DNA of 64,000 nucleotides from Mycolicibacterium novocastrense (lineage in GTDB: Bacteria > Actinomycetota > Actinomycetes > Mycobacteriales > Mycobacteriaceae). The stretch spans positions 1 to 64,000 of the forward strand of contig NZ_BCTA01000051.1 of assembly GCF_001570485.1 (NCBI RefSeq). Direction: 5' to 3'. This document shows positions 43,053 through 51,484 of this stretch, one piece after another; position 1 is the stretch's first letter; each line of letters opens with the position of its first letter. Made by a program: the position numbers and the translations under genes. The notes under the pieces are model-generated. The model saw nothing but the letters and a program-made list of their open reading frames with translations, did not search any database and had not been told where the DNA came from.

Positions 43053-44318
43053 TCAGAGTGACTCAGGAGGTATCCGCGCCGAGCGCGCAACGCTAGGCCG
43101 TAGCCGGTGCAACTGTGTGACGTGTCGCGGGCCGAGCTCGCTCAGCGACGTCACTCCCAGTAGCTGCATTGTCCGTCTGACCTGCTGCGAAAGGATCTCG
43201 ACGGCCCGGTCGACACCCGCTTCGCCGCCGGCCATCAGCCCGTAGAGGTAGGCGCGGCCCACCAGTACGAAGCGGGCGCCCAGCGCGACCGCCGCGACGA
43301 CGTCCGCGCCGGACATCACCCCGGTGTCCAGCAAAATCTCGGTGGTATCGCCCAGTTCGGCGGCGACACTCGGCAGCAGATGGAACGGTACCGGCGCGCG
43401 ATCCAGTTGGCGGCCACCGTGATTGGACAGCACAATGCCGTCGACCCCGAGTCCGGCCACGGCCCTGGCATCATCGAGTGTCTGAATTCCCTTGACCACC
43501 AACTTGTTCGGCCACTGCTCCTTGATCCACACCAGATCGTCGAAGTTCACCGTGGGGTCGAACATGGTGTCGAGATACTCGGCCACGGTGCCCGGCCAGC
43601 GGTCCAGCGAGGCGAACGACAGCGGTTCGGTGGTGAGCAGGTCGAACCACCACCGCGGACGGGGAACGGCATCGAGCACCGTGCGCAGCGTCAGCGTCGG
43701 CGGGATCGACATGCCGTTGCGGGTGTCGCGGTGGCGGGCCCCTGCGACCGGCACGTCGACGGTGGCGAGCAGCGTGTCGTAACCCGCGGCGGCGGCCCGT
43801 TCGACGAGCGCCATCGAGCGGTCTCGGTCCTTCCACATGTACAGCTGAAACCAGTTGCGGCCGTCCGGGTTAGCCGCCTTGACGTCTTCGATCGAGGCGG
43901 TGCCCAGCGTCGAGAGCGCGAACGGGATGCCGGCTCGCGCGGCGGTGCGGGCACCCGCGATCTCGCCCTCGGTGTGCATCAGTCGGGTGAAGCCGGTCGG
44001 CGCGATGCCGAACGGTTGCGCGACAGGCCCACCGAGCACCGTTGCGCTGGTATCGACACTCGAAACGTCGCGCAAGATCGTGGGATGAAACTCGATGTCG
44101 CGGAACGCTTGTCGCGCACGAGCCAGCGACAGTTCCTCCTCGGCGGCACCGTCGGTGTAGTCGAATGCCGCCTTCGGGGTCCGTCGCTTGGCGATTCGGC
44201 GCAGGTCCTCGATCGTCAGCGCCGCCGCCAGCCTGCGCTGCGTCGCGTTCAGCTGCGGCTTCTTGAACTGCAGCAGCGGCGCCAGCTCCCGCGGACGCGG
44301 GATGCGGCGGCGTGTCAC
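43053..44318 (-). CDS. lldD2: L-lactate dehydrogenase, quinone-linked (FMN alpha-hydroxy-acid dehydrogenase)
   Basis: The 421-residue enzyme oxidises L-lactate to pyruvate and passes electrons to the respiratory chain. The FMN-site pieces are FGIAPTGFTRLMHTEGE, WFQLYMWKDRDRS and LVVKGI, and the catalytic His/Arg are in LSNHGGRQLD. It is colinear with M. tuberculosis LldD2 as remembered. GTG 44318 is used because the known protein begins at the equivalent place; the open frame starts at 44366. The C-terminus has a short extra tail. Confidence 0.94.
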   Translation of the reverse strand: MTRRRIPRPRELAPLLQFKKPQLNATQRRLAAALTIEDLRRIAKRRTPKAAFDYTDGAAEEELSLARARQAFRDIEFHPTILRDVSSVDTSATVLGGPVAQPFGIAPTGFTRLMHTEGEIAGARTAARAGIPFALSTLGTASIEDVKAANPDGRNWFQLYMWKDRDRSMALVERAAAAGYDTLLATVDVPVAGARHRDTRNGMSIPPTLTLRTVLDAVPRPRWWFDLLTTEPLSFASLDRWPGTVAEYLDTMFDPTVNFDDLVWIKEQWPNKLVVKGIQTLDDARAVAGLGVDGIVLSNHGGRQLDRAPVPFHLLPSVAAELGDTTEILLDTGVMSGADVVAAVALGARFVLVGRAYLYGLMAGGEAGVDRAVEILSQQVRRTMQLLGVTSLSELGPRHVTQLHRLRPSVARSARIPPESL

Positions 44319-44394
44319 GTTTGCGTCCCTGTCGGACTGCCGCTGATAGTCGTCATTGAATCGCACAGGTTAGCTTGTCAGACTGGCCGATGAC

Positions 44395-44856
44395 ATGGCT
44401 AAAGACAGATCGGCATCCGGCGACCCCTTCGACCTGCAGCGCTTCGTCGACGCCCAGGAACGCGTGTACGGCGCGGTGCTCGACGAACTACGCGCCGGCC
44501 GTAAACGCAGCCACTGGATCTGGTTTGTGTTCCCCCAGCTGCGTGGGCTGGGGAGGAGCCCGACTGCGCAGCGGTACGGGATCGGCTCCCTCGCCGAAGC
44601 CCGGGCGTACCTGGCCCACGACGTGCTGGGAGCGCGCCTGCGGGAGTGTGCGGATCTGGTCGCCCGTAGTGAACAGCCGTCGGCCGACGACTTGTTCGGG
44701 TGGCCGGACAACCTCAAGGTGCGCTCGTCGATGACGTTGTTCAGCCGCGCCGCCGACGACCCCGATGACGAGGCGCTCTTCGGCCGTGTACTGACGAAGT
44801 ACTACGGAGGCGAACCGGATCCGCTGACGGTTGAACTGCTCAGCGGGGAGCCATGA
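44395..44856 (+). CDS. DUF1810 protein (Rv1873-type)
   Basis: The 153-residue helical protein has DPFDLQRFVDAQERVYGAVLDEL at the start, the hallmark SHWIWFVFPQLRGLG near 42, and SPTAQRYGIGSLAEARAYLAH and DDLFGWPDNLKVRSSMTLFS. The family fold is known from Rv1873 but its function is not. It is divergent from lldD2 and its end overlaps the GH13 gene by 17 bases (convergent). Confidence 0.88.
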   Translation: MAKDRSASGDPFDLQRFVDAQERVYGAVLDELRAGRKRSHWIWFVFPQLRGLGRSPTAQRYGIGSLAEARAYLAHDVLGARLRECADLVARSEQPSADDLFGWPDNLKVRSSMTLFSRAADDPDDEALFGRVLTKYYGGEPDPLTVELLSGEP

Positions 44857-46144
44857 TCAGCCAGCCGTGGGGCCCGACCTCGTAGGTGCTGACGACCTCG
44901 GACGGCGGCGCGCCCGAGCCGGCCAGGACTTCACCCCGATCGAAACCCAGGCGGGGCAACGAGATCGCGAGCGGGCCCTCATCGATGTTGAGCGCGACGA
45001 TCAGCGACTCGGATCCGGCACGGCTGTGATAGACGTACTGGCGGTTGGTCAGCAGCAGCGGCGACGTGCGTGCCGTGTGCAGCCACGCGTGGCGTCGGCG
45101 CAACCCGATCAGGAACTTGTGCAACCGGAACACATCGGCGCCGTGTTCGTCGACGTCGAGCGGGGGAGTCGCGAACGCGGGCCGCACCGCGTCGTCGCCG
45201 CCGAGGCGTTCCTCTTTGATACCCCGAAAGGCGAACTCGTCCCCGGCGTAGACGCTGGGCGTACCACCGGTCGTCATCTGCAACACCAAGGCATGCTCGA
45301 GGTGGCGGATGTCGTCGAGTCGGCTGGCGATTCTGGTGACATCGTGGTTGCCGAGGAAGGTCGTGGGCACGAAGGTGTCCAGAAATTCGTTGTGCCGCAG
45401 CAGCGCCCAATCCAGCTCGTGGAAGTTGCCGTCGTTGAGCGCGCTCCAGGTCGCCTTCCACAGTTCGTACTGGGTCACCGAGTCGAAGCCCGACGATCGC
45501 ACTCGTTGCGCGTAATCGCCGTGGATGATCTCGGCAAGGAAGTACGCATCGGGAAACTGCTCGCGAACGCGCGGGAGGACCCGGGCCCAGAACCGGTCGG
45601 CGACCGCGTAGGCGGCGTCGAGGCGCCAGCCGTCGGCGCCGCGCCGCAACCAGTGCGTCATCACGTCGACGACGTAGTCGGCCACCGCCGGGTTGTCATG
45701 GTCCAACGCCACAAGGTCGTCGTGTCCCTCGAATACGTCGACGCGCTCGCCTCGAGTGCGGAGCCATTCGGTGCGGGCGAAATCGGTTCCGACGTGGTTG
45801 AAGACGCCGTCGAGCAGAATCCGGAGCCCGCGCCGGCGCGCCTCGCCGATCAGCGTGTCGAAGTCGTCGTCGTCCCCGAGTCTCGGGTCGATGCGGAGGT
45901 GGTCGGTGGTGTCGTAGCCGTGGGTGCGTGAGGAGAAGATCGGCCCCAGCGCGAGTCCTGACGCCCCGAGTTCGATCGCGTGGTCGAGCCAGTCGACGAT
46001 GCGCAGCAGCCTGTGCTCGTCCGGGCCGGGGGACGGGTCGGCGGGATGCGCGCCGACGAAACCCAGTGGGTAGACGTGCCACCAGATGACGTGCTCGACC
46101 CAGCCCGGTTCACAGACGGCCGCGGTGTGCGAGGAGTCCGTCAC
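44840..46144 (-). CDS. GH13 alpha-amylase-family glycosidase
   Basis: The 434-residue (beta/alpha)8 enzyme has region I DGVFNHVG, the nucleophile region DGWRLDAAYA (Asp), the acid Glu in AYFLAEIIHG and region IV FLGNHDVTRIAS. All three catalytic carboxylates are present, so an alpha-glucan or alpha-glucoside hydrolase/transferase is expected; the substrate is unknown. There is no signal peptide (cytosolic). GTG 46144 overlaps the deaminase stop by 4 bases, so translation is coupled. The longer open frame to 46357 covers its neighbour. Confidence 0.87.
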   Translation of the reverse strand: MTDSSHTAAVCEPGWVEHVIWWHVYPLGFVGAHPADPSPGPDEHRLLRIVDWLDHAIELGASGLALGPIFSSRTHGYDTTDHLRIDPRLGDDDDFDTLIGEARRRGLRILLDGVFNHVGTDFARTEWLRTRGERVDVFEGHDDLVALDHDNPAVADYVVDVMTHWLRRGADGWRLDAAYAVADRFWARVLPRVREQFPDAYFLAEIIHGDYAQRVRSSGFDSVTQYELWKATWSALNDGNFHELDWALLRHNEFLDTFVPTTFLGNHDVTRIASRLDDIRHLEHALVLQMTTGGTPSVYAGDEFAFRGIKEERLGGDDAVRPAFATPPLDVDEHGADVFRLHKFLIGLRRRHAWLHTARTSPLLLTNRQYVYHSRAGSESLIVALNIDEGPLAISLPRLGFDRGEVLAGSGAPPSEVVSTYEVGPHGWLIMAPR

Positions 46145-46620
46145 GGCCGGAACTTCGCTTCGTAGAGGGTCTTCATCGCCTCTCTGAACTGCTCGGCGGG
46201 CCCGTCCAACTCGACGTCCGGGGCGATCGCGGTGATCGGCAGCGACACCACCGGCGGGGGCGGCGCACCCCATTCGGTGAGCCATCGGGTCAATTGCTCG
46301 GACGACGCCGCGTACACGATTCGGCCGAGCCCCACCCAGCCGTGGGCGGCCGAACACATCGGGCAGTGCTCACCGGAGGTGTACACGGTCGCGGCGGCCC
46401 GCGCTTCGGGGGTGAGGTTGGCGGCCGCCCATCGGGCGATCGCGAACTCCGGATGGCGCGTGTGGTCCCCGTCCTTGACGCGGTTGCGGTCCTCGAACAG
46501 CGTGCGGCCTGCGTCGTCGACGAGAAGGGAGCCAAACGGCTCGTCACCGTCATCGAGCGCTTCTCGCGCCAGCTCTACGCAGCGGCCCAGGCGGGCGAGA
46601 TCGTCATCGCTGATGGCCAC
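46141..46620 (-). CDS. Nucleoside/cytidine deaminase-fold enzyme
   Basis: The 159-residue zinc deaminase has the ligand His and catalytic Glu in HPEFAIARW near 58 (HPE in place of the usual HAE) and zinc cysteines in GEHCPMCSAAHGW near 90. It resembles guanine or nucleoside deaminases in the EHCPMC form. Substrate uncertain. GTG 46620 is chosen by similarity. It lies between the TPR gene and the GH13 gene, and all three are tightly linked on the minus strand. Confidence 0.82.
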   Translation of the reverse strand: MAISDDDLARLGRCVELAREALDDGDEPFGSLLVDDAGRTLFEDRNRVKDGDHTRHPEFAIARWAAANLTPEARAAATVYTSGEHCPMCSAAHGWVGLGRIVYAASSEQLTRWLTEWGAPPPPVVSLPITAIAPDVELDGPAEQFREAMKTLYEAKFRP

Positions 46621-46637
46621 ATGTCGGAGTCTACGGA

Positions 46638-48320
46638 TCAGTGGCAGCAGTCCGGGGGAACGTCCAGCCGGCAGGCACAGGAGGCGCGGACCGGGACGTC
46701 GGCGCGCGCCACAGCCAGGGCGAGCTGTTGACCGATGATCGACGCCTCGGCGTCGCGACCCAGGCGCTGCAGGCATTCGTGATAGCCGTGCAGGCTCCAC
46801 ACGTTGTTGGGATGCTGGCACGGCCGGGGCAGCGTCGGATCGAGTCCGAGGTCGGCGGCATAGACCGCCGCGGCCTCCTCGACGCGACCCTGTTCGAGCA
46901 GCAGGGCACCGTAGGCGTGGCGGGTCGGCTGCATCCAGCCCCAGGGTTCGTCGTAGGGCAGCGCGTCGTCGAGCTCGATCGCTCGGCGCAGATGCACAAA
47001 AGCGGTGTCGTAATCTTCTGCTCGGTAAGCGATCTCACCGTCGAGCATCTCGCGGGCGATCGCCAGGATGTCGATCACGGTGTTGTTGAACAGGTATCGG
47101 CTCTCGGGTATGCGGCCGTAGGCTTCGGTGAACGCCTCGCGCTCGGCGCGGGCTTGTTCGAGGTTGCCCATGGCGGCGTGCGCGACGCCGCGCCCGTAAT
47201 GGATCGTGGCCACAGTGCTGCAGTACAACTGCCGATCATCGGGCAGGGGTTGGGCTATCAGGTCGTCCCAGCGACCGAACCTCACCATCACATGGGTGCG
47301 CAGCGGCACGAACGCCTCCAGCCAGTCGGCCATCGGTGGGGACTCGATGGCCAGCAGTTCGGGGCTCAGCTGGGCGGCCAGCTCATCGGCGGCGGCGAAC
47401 GCGGCGCGTGAATTGCCTTCGAACATCGCTGAATACACCACGAAGTGCAGGTTGTGAGCGCGGTACAAGGAGTAGAAGTTCAGCGGCCCCTGCTGTTCGA
47501 CGAACCGGCGATCCACCTGTATGGCCGCCTGATTGGCCACGACCGAGTCGCGGTAGTTGCCGCAGAGCACGTCGATGTGGCTCGGCATGTGCTGCAGATG
47601 GCCGGCGTCGGGCACCAGATCGCGCAGCAGATCTGCGGCGGGCAGCGCATCCTGCGGGGCCGCCGACATCTCCATGGTGTGCACGTAGAGGTGCAGGATG
47701 CCGGGATGGGTGCGGCCCGCCGCGGTGGCCAGCGCGTCGTCGAGGATCCGTTTGGCCGCCACCACACGCGAGCCCGGTGCGGGTTCACCGGTTCTGGTGT
47801 CCCACAACGCCCATGCCGTCACGTTCACCAGCGCATCGGCGGCAAGGGCCTGCACATCGACGTCGTCGGGATGGGCCTGCGCCAGCGCCGTCATCGTGTC
47901 GGCATAGTGGGCGCCCCCGGCTTCGAGCGCCTCGGTGTCGTCCGGGTCATCAGTGGGAAAGCGGGTCTGCAGCGCTGCGATCAGGCCACGCTCGACCGGT
48001 GAGGCGCGATGGTCGGCCGCCAGATGCAACTCCATCCTGGCGCGTGCCAGCGATGCGGCCGCATCGACGGGATCGAAGGCGTCCCAGCCCTTGTTGTAGT
48101 TCGGCCCGATCGCGTACGCGATGCCCCAGCGCGCGATCCCCAACCCCGGATCCAGTTCCAGGGCCCGCTCGAAGCAGCGGATGGCCTCCTCGTGGTTGAA
48201 CGCGTAACACCACACCATCCCGCGGTCGAACCACACCTGCGCCTGCGGCGACGGGGTGTCAATCGGCCGGTGATACGACCCGAGGTCGTAATAGGTCTCG
48301 TCGCCGAGCGAGATGCTCAT
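46638..48320 (-). CDS. TPR-repeat protein
   Basis: The 560-residue helical protein has TPR-like units throughout, e.g. QVWFDRGMVWCYAFNHEEAI, CFERALELDPGLGIARWGIA, HYGRGVAHAAMGNLEQARAE and AFVHLRRAIELDDALPYDEP. No signal peptide or transmembrane region is present, and the C-terminus is Cys-rich (CACRLDVPPDCCH). The function is unknown; proteins of this type are common in actinobacteria. ATG 48332 is an alternative start four residues upstream. It heads the TPR-deaminase-GH13 run. Confidence 0.82.
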   Translation of the reverse strand: MSISLGDETYYDLGSYHRPIDTPSPQAQVWFDRGMVWCYAFNHEEAIRCFERALELDPGLGIARWGIAYAIGPNYNKGWDAFDPVDAAASLARARMELHLAADHRASPVERGLIAALQTRFPTDDPDDTEALEAGGAHYADTMTALAQAHPDDVDVQALAADALVNVTAWALWDTRTGEPAPGSRVVAAKRILDDALATAAGRTHPGILHLYVHTMEMSAAPQDALPAADLLRDLVPDAGHLQHMPSHIDVLCGNYRDSVVANQAAIQVDRRFVEQQGPLNFYSLYRAHNLHFVVYSAMFEGNSRAAFAAADELAAQLSPELLAIESPPMADWLEAFVPLRTHVMVRFGRWDDLIAQPLPDDRQLYCSTVATIHYGRGVAHAAMGNLEQARAEREAFTEAYGRIPESRYLFNNTVIDILAIAREMLDGEIAYRAEDYDTAFVHLRRAIELDDALPYDEPWGWMQPTRHAYGALLLEQGRVEEAAAVYAADLGLDPTLPRPCQHPNNVWSLHGYHECLQRLGRDAEASIIGQQLALAVARADVPVRASCACRLDVPPDCCH

Positions 48321-48481
48321 GAACGGGACCATAATTCACCCATGCTGCGGCCGCGAGGGCTGCGCAGACATCGCCGCGGCCTCGCGGGGTCTCAGCGCAC
48401 ACCCTGGTACGGTCTCGGGCCCGCGACCCGTACCTGATCGAGCGCCCGCGCCCAGGCGACGAGCGATTCGACAACCCGCGC

Positions 48482-48495
48482 TGGAACGTGTTCTA
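48482..48495. promoter_or_regulatory. KstR-like box (TNNAACNNGTTNNA) before the thioesterase gene
   Basis: TGGAACGTGTTCTA fits the KstR operator consensus TNNAACNNGTTNNA at all eight defined positions. It ends 8 bases before the GTG start at 48504, where a bound repressor would block a leaderless or short-leader transcript. Confidence 0.6.
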
Positions 48496-48503
48496 GTGCT
48501 TGC

Positions 48504-49130
48504 GTGGTGGAGTTCACCGATATCGGGGATATACCGGCAGCGGAGATCGACCGCATGCGCGCTGTCTACGGCCCGCTCGCCGAATCGGTCCGACAGCTGA
48601 TCGACGCGACGATCCGCACCGAGGTGGACGCCGATACGGTCTCGGCGATCCGCGAGCAGATCGACAACGCGACGGCGGTTCTGCGGTCACGACAGATCGA
48701 CGGGCCCTTCGGCGTGCGCTTCACCACCGGTGGCGACCGGCTGCCGTGGGGCAACCCGGTGATCGGACTCCGCAACCCGATCGCACCGCCGCTGACCATC
48801 GAGCACGGCCCCGACGGGAGGGTGTACACCGACTTCGAGCTCGGCGCCGCCTACGAGGGCCCGCCGGGACATGTGCACGGTGGAATCTCGGCGCTGATCC
48901 TGGACCACGTGCTCGGTGAGGTGGCCGCCAACTCGATCAATCCCCGCTTCACCGGAACCATCACGCTGCGGTATCTGCGCCCGACACGCCTTGGGCGGCT
49001 ACACGCCGAGGCGACGACCACGAGGTCCGAAGGCATCAAGTCCTATGCGACGGGTTTTCTCGCCGACGACGAGGGTGTGACGGTGGAAGCCGAGGGCGTG
49101 TTCATCGAGCCGAAGTGGGCTCGCGGATAG
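48504..49130 (+). CDS. PaaI-family thioesterase, long form
   Basis: The 208-residue protein has a helical N-terminus (about 1-90) followed by a hotdog domain containing YEGPPGHVHGGISALILDHVLGEVAAN near 113, with the HGG...D motif of acyl-CoA thioesterases. PTRLGRLHAEATTTRSEGIKS is typical of the C-terminal strand pair. It likely cleaves a CoA ester in lipid or sterol breakdown, as the KstR-like box just upstream suggests. Its end overlaps the convergent FUSC gene by 29 bases. Confidence 0.85.
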   Translation: MVEFTDIGDIPAAEIDRMRAVYGPLAESVRQLIDATIRTEVDADTVSAIREQIDNATAVLRSRQIDGPFGVRFTTGGDRLPWGNPVIGLRNPIAPPLTIEHGPDGRVYTDFELGAAYEGPPGHVHGGISALILDHVLGEVAANSINPRFTGTITLRYLRPTRLGRLHAEATTTRSEGIKSYATGFLADDEGVTVEAEGVFIEPKWARG

Positions 49131-51090
49131 CGGCGATCCCCGACAAGCTGCGGGTGATCGCCCCGATCTCGGCGACCAGTACGCGGGCGGCGCCGTCGTC
49201 ACCGGAGAGCCCGTCGGCCTTCTCCCGCACCTGCTGATCGGCCGCGGCCAGGGCCGCGATGTCCACGGTCCACGGTGTTCCCGGATTCGGCGGCGCCCCG
49301 CGCAACGCATCGACGAAATCGTCGACGGCGGCGATGAATTCGGGAGTCAACGTGGGCGGCGGCCGATTGGGCAGATTGGCCTCCAGCGCGGTGCACGAGA
49401 TCGTGACGGCATTGAGCGCGGTGCGGTACGACCGCAACCACCGCCGCAGCTCGCGGGATTCCATGCGGGTCGCACCCGATGCGGCTTCGAATCCGGCGCG
49501 GGCGCGGTAGGCGTGTTGCCACGCCGATGACACGGCGTCAGCCGGACGGTCGAGGGAATGGACGTAAGCCCTGACTACCGTTGCGGCGTAATCGATCTCA
49601 GTTTTGAGAAGTTCGCCGGCGCGATGATGCAGCCGGGTCAGCGCATGGTCGGGCAACGCGACGTGCACCACGACCGCGAGGCCGCCACCGACCACGATCG
49701 AGAACAACCGGTCCTCGAGTGTGGCTCCGGAGGTGGCCGCGTCGATCTCGAGAAGGAACACAACCGATGCGGCCAGGGCCGCGCTGGTGGCGATGTAACC
49801 CGTCCTGGTCGCGGCGTATGTCGCCGCCAGGCCCAGCGTCGCAAGTGCGGCGGCGATCAGACCCGTGGGATGTGCCAGCATCACGATCACCGAAGCGACG
49901 GCGACCCCGGTCCCGATGCCGGCAAGCCGGCCGACACAACGCGTGTAGGTGTGGGCGGTCTCCGGGCGCAACACCATGAGCACGGTCAGCGCGATCCAGT
50001 AGCCGTGCGCGACAGGAGCGAGTCGGTCCGCGCACGCAGCGAGCGCGACCGCCGCAGAGAGCCGGACGGCGTGCCGGAAAAGCGGCGAGGTCAAGGTCAT
50101 GTGAGAACGTACGGAGTCCAGCGCCCCACGCGCGGGGCTGATCAGGTCGGGCCGGTACAGATCCGGAAAACGCAACTCCGCCGCTTCGTGCAGTTGCTGC
50201 GAAAGCCGTTTCACGTCGGGGCTTTCCGGCTCGTCCAGTGCGTCGGCCGCGGCATCCAACCGAACCAGGCCGTGCTCGGCGTTGCGCCGCGCGACATGGG
50301 TGTGGTCGGCGATCGCGTCGAGCACTTCGGCCGCGGCCGCCAGCACCCGGGCGACGTCGTCGCGGTCGCCGACCGGGGTGCCACGCAGCATCTGCAGTGT
50401 CGCCATGATCCGTTCGGGCAACCGGTGTCCACCGCGGTACGCCTCGGGTCGGCGGCCTGCCTGGGTGTCGATGAACGCATCGCGCAACGACGGTTTCAGC
50501 GTCGCGCCAGCGGGCGTCTCCGCGTCGTGGGCGAGCTCACGCGCGTCCGAGGCCAGCGCCCCGTATGCGTCGGCCAGCGCCTCGCGTTGAGTGCGCCATC
50601 GCTGCGGCGGCCAGACCGCGATCAACCCCGCCTGCAGGGCACCGGCGACGATCGTCAGGGCGGTCGGGACGAGGACCGAGGACATCGACGGAGCCAGCGG
50701 CGGCGCGATCGCGAACAGGGCTCCTCCCGCGGCGGCCACCAGCCCCGCGTTGTTCCCGACAGCCCACTGCAATCCAGCCCCGAAACACCAGAGCGCCAGC
50801 ACCACGATGAACGCGGCGTCCACCGAAGACAGCAGGGATCCGAGGAAGACGGCCAGGCTCATTTGCACCGCGACGACGAGCACCCGGGCGATCCGCCCGC
50901 CCGGGCTGTCCTGCAGGGCGACTGCGCCGGCGACCGCCCCCGCGCCTGCTACCCACACAGCGGTCGCGCCGGAGTCCCACAGCAGCGTGATCGAGGCGAC
51001 CGCCAAAACCCCGAGCAGGCTCCTGACCACCGCCCACGGTTCGGGCATGGTGGGCCGGAGGGCGTCGATGACCCTGCTGCGGGTGCTCAC
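49102..51090 (-). CDS. FUSC-family integral membrane protein (aromatic-acid exporter-like)
   Basis: The 662-residue protein has two hydrophobic blocks (about 20-155 and 335-470) separated by a large hydrophilic domain and followed by a cytoplasmic C-terminal domain. This is the 6+6 transmembrane layout of FUSC/YccS/AaeB proteins. Landmarks are VVLALWCFGAGLQWAVGNNA and GYWIALTVLMVLRPETAHTY near 355, the latter being the FUSC signature. GTG 51090 or ATG 51114 can start it. Substrate unknown. Confidence 0.85.
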   Translation of the reverse strand: MSTRSRVIDALRPTMPEPWAVVRSLLGVLAVASITLLWDSGATAVWVAGAGAVAGAVALQDSPGGRIARVLVVAVQMSLAVFLGSLLSSVDAAFIVVLALWCFGAGLQWAVGNNAGLVAAAGGALFAIAPPLAPSMSSVLVPTALTIVAGALQAGLIAVWPPQRWRTQREALADAYGALASDARELAHDAETPAGATLKPSLRDAFIDTQAGRRPEAYRGGHRLPERIMATLQMLRGTPVGDRDDVARVLAAAAEVLDAIADHTHVARRNAEHGLVRLDAAADALDEPESPDVKRLSQQLHEAAELRFPDLYRPDLISPARGALDSVRSHMTLTSPLFRHAVRLSAAVALAACADRLAPVAHGYWIALTVLMVLRPETAHTYTRCVGRLAGIGTGVAVASVIVMLAHPTGLIAAALATLGLAATYAATRTGYIATSAALAASVVFLLEIDAATSGATLEDRLFSIVVGGGLAVVVHVALPDHALTRLHHRAGELLKTEIDYAATVVRAYVHSLDRPADAVSSAWQHAYRARAGFEAASGATRMESRELRRWLRSYRTALNAVTISCTALEANLPNRPPPTLTPEFIAAVDDFVDALRGAPPNPGTPWTVDIAALAAADQQVREKADGLSGDDGAARVLVAEIGAITRSLSGIAAIREPTSAR

Positions 51091-51480
51091 GTACTCATTC
51101 TGACGGTTGGGCACGGCATCGCCGGCCCATCACACGCGTCAATTTTCCGATGTTGCGGGGATGTGACCGGCCACCGCCGGACTGCCGCGCACCGCGATCT
51201 CAAAGCTCATGTGCCACAGCACAAGCCCGCCACCCGTGTGAGCCGGTCGGGACCCTCGCTCGATTCGCCTGCACCGACTCGGGTCCGGCGTTAGAGTCAG
51301 CCGACGGGGTCGGCGGGTGACAGCATCGGAGGTGCCGGTGGCGGATATCGCTGTCGCGTGTGCATCGACAGCCGATGACAGTCCGCCGTTACGTATCACG
51401 AGCACCCCGTCCCATGGGAACCACCGAGTTGACCCGTGCACATCGACGGTGGCTCGGCCAGGGCAACGAAGGGAATCGTC
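51091..51480. other. Intergenic region upstream of the thiocyanate-hydrolase-like operon
   Basis: This 390-base gap is between the divergent FUSC and SCN-hydrolase-like genes. The left two thirds show no supported gene; a 123-codon minus-strand frame across it lacks any recognisable domain. The right part holds a small plus-strand frame with a good ribosome site (separate entry). The operon promoter must lie here, but no confident -10 or operator was identified. Confidence 0.5.
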
Positions 51481-51484
51481 ATGA
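51338..51484 (+). CDS. Possible 48-codon leader ORF coupled to the SCN-hydrolase-like operon
   Basis: GTG 51338 has GGAGG five bases upstream and opens a 48-residue frame. It ends in TGA 51482-51484 overlapping the ATG (51481) of the next gene as ATGA, the same junction used throughout this operon. The peptide (MADIAVACASTADDSPPLR at its start) has no recognised domain. The signals argue for translation, but the composition is not clearly protein-like. Confidence 0.35.
   Translation: MADIAVACASTADDSPPLRITSTPSHGNHRVDPCTSTVARPGQRRESS

Noticed and set aside
43035..43056. CRP-like TGTGACCTGTGTGATC near the lldD2 3' end
   Set aside because: The second half does not read TCACA, and the position at the gene's end does not fit a promoter.
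49558..51294. 578-codon plus-strand open frame
   Set aside because: Antisense to the FUSC protein; composition is Arg/Gly-rich without domains.
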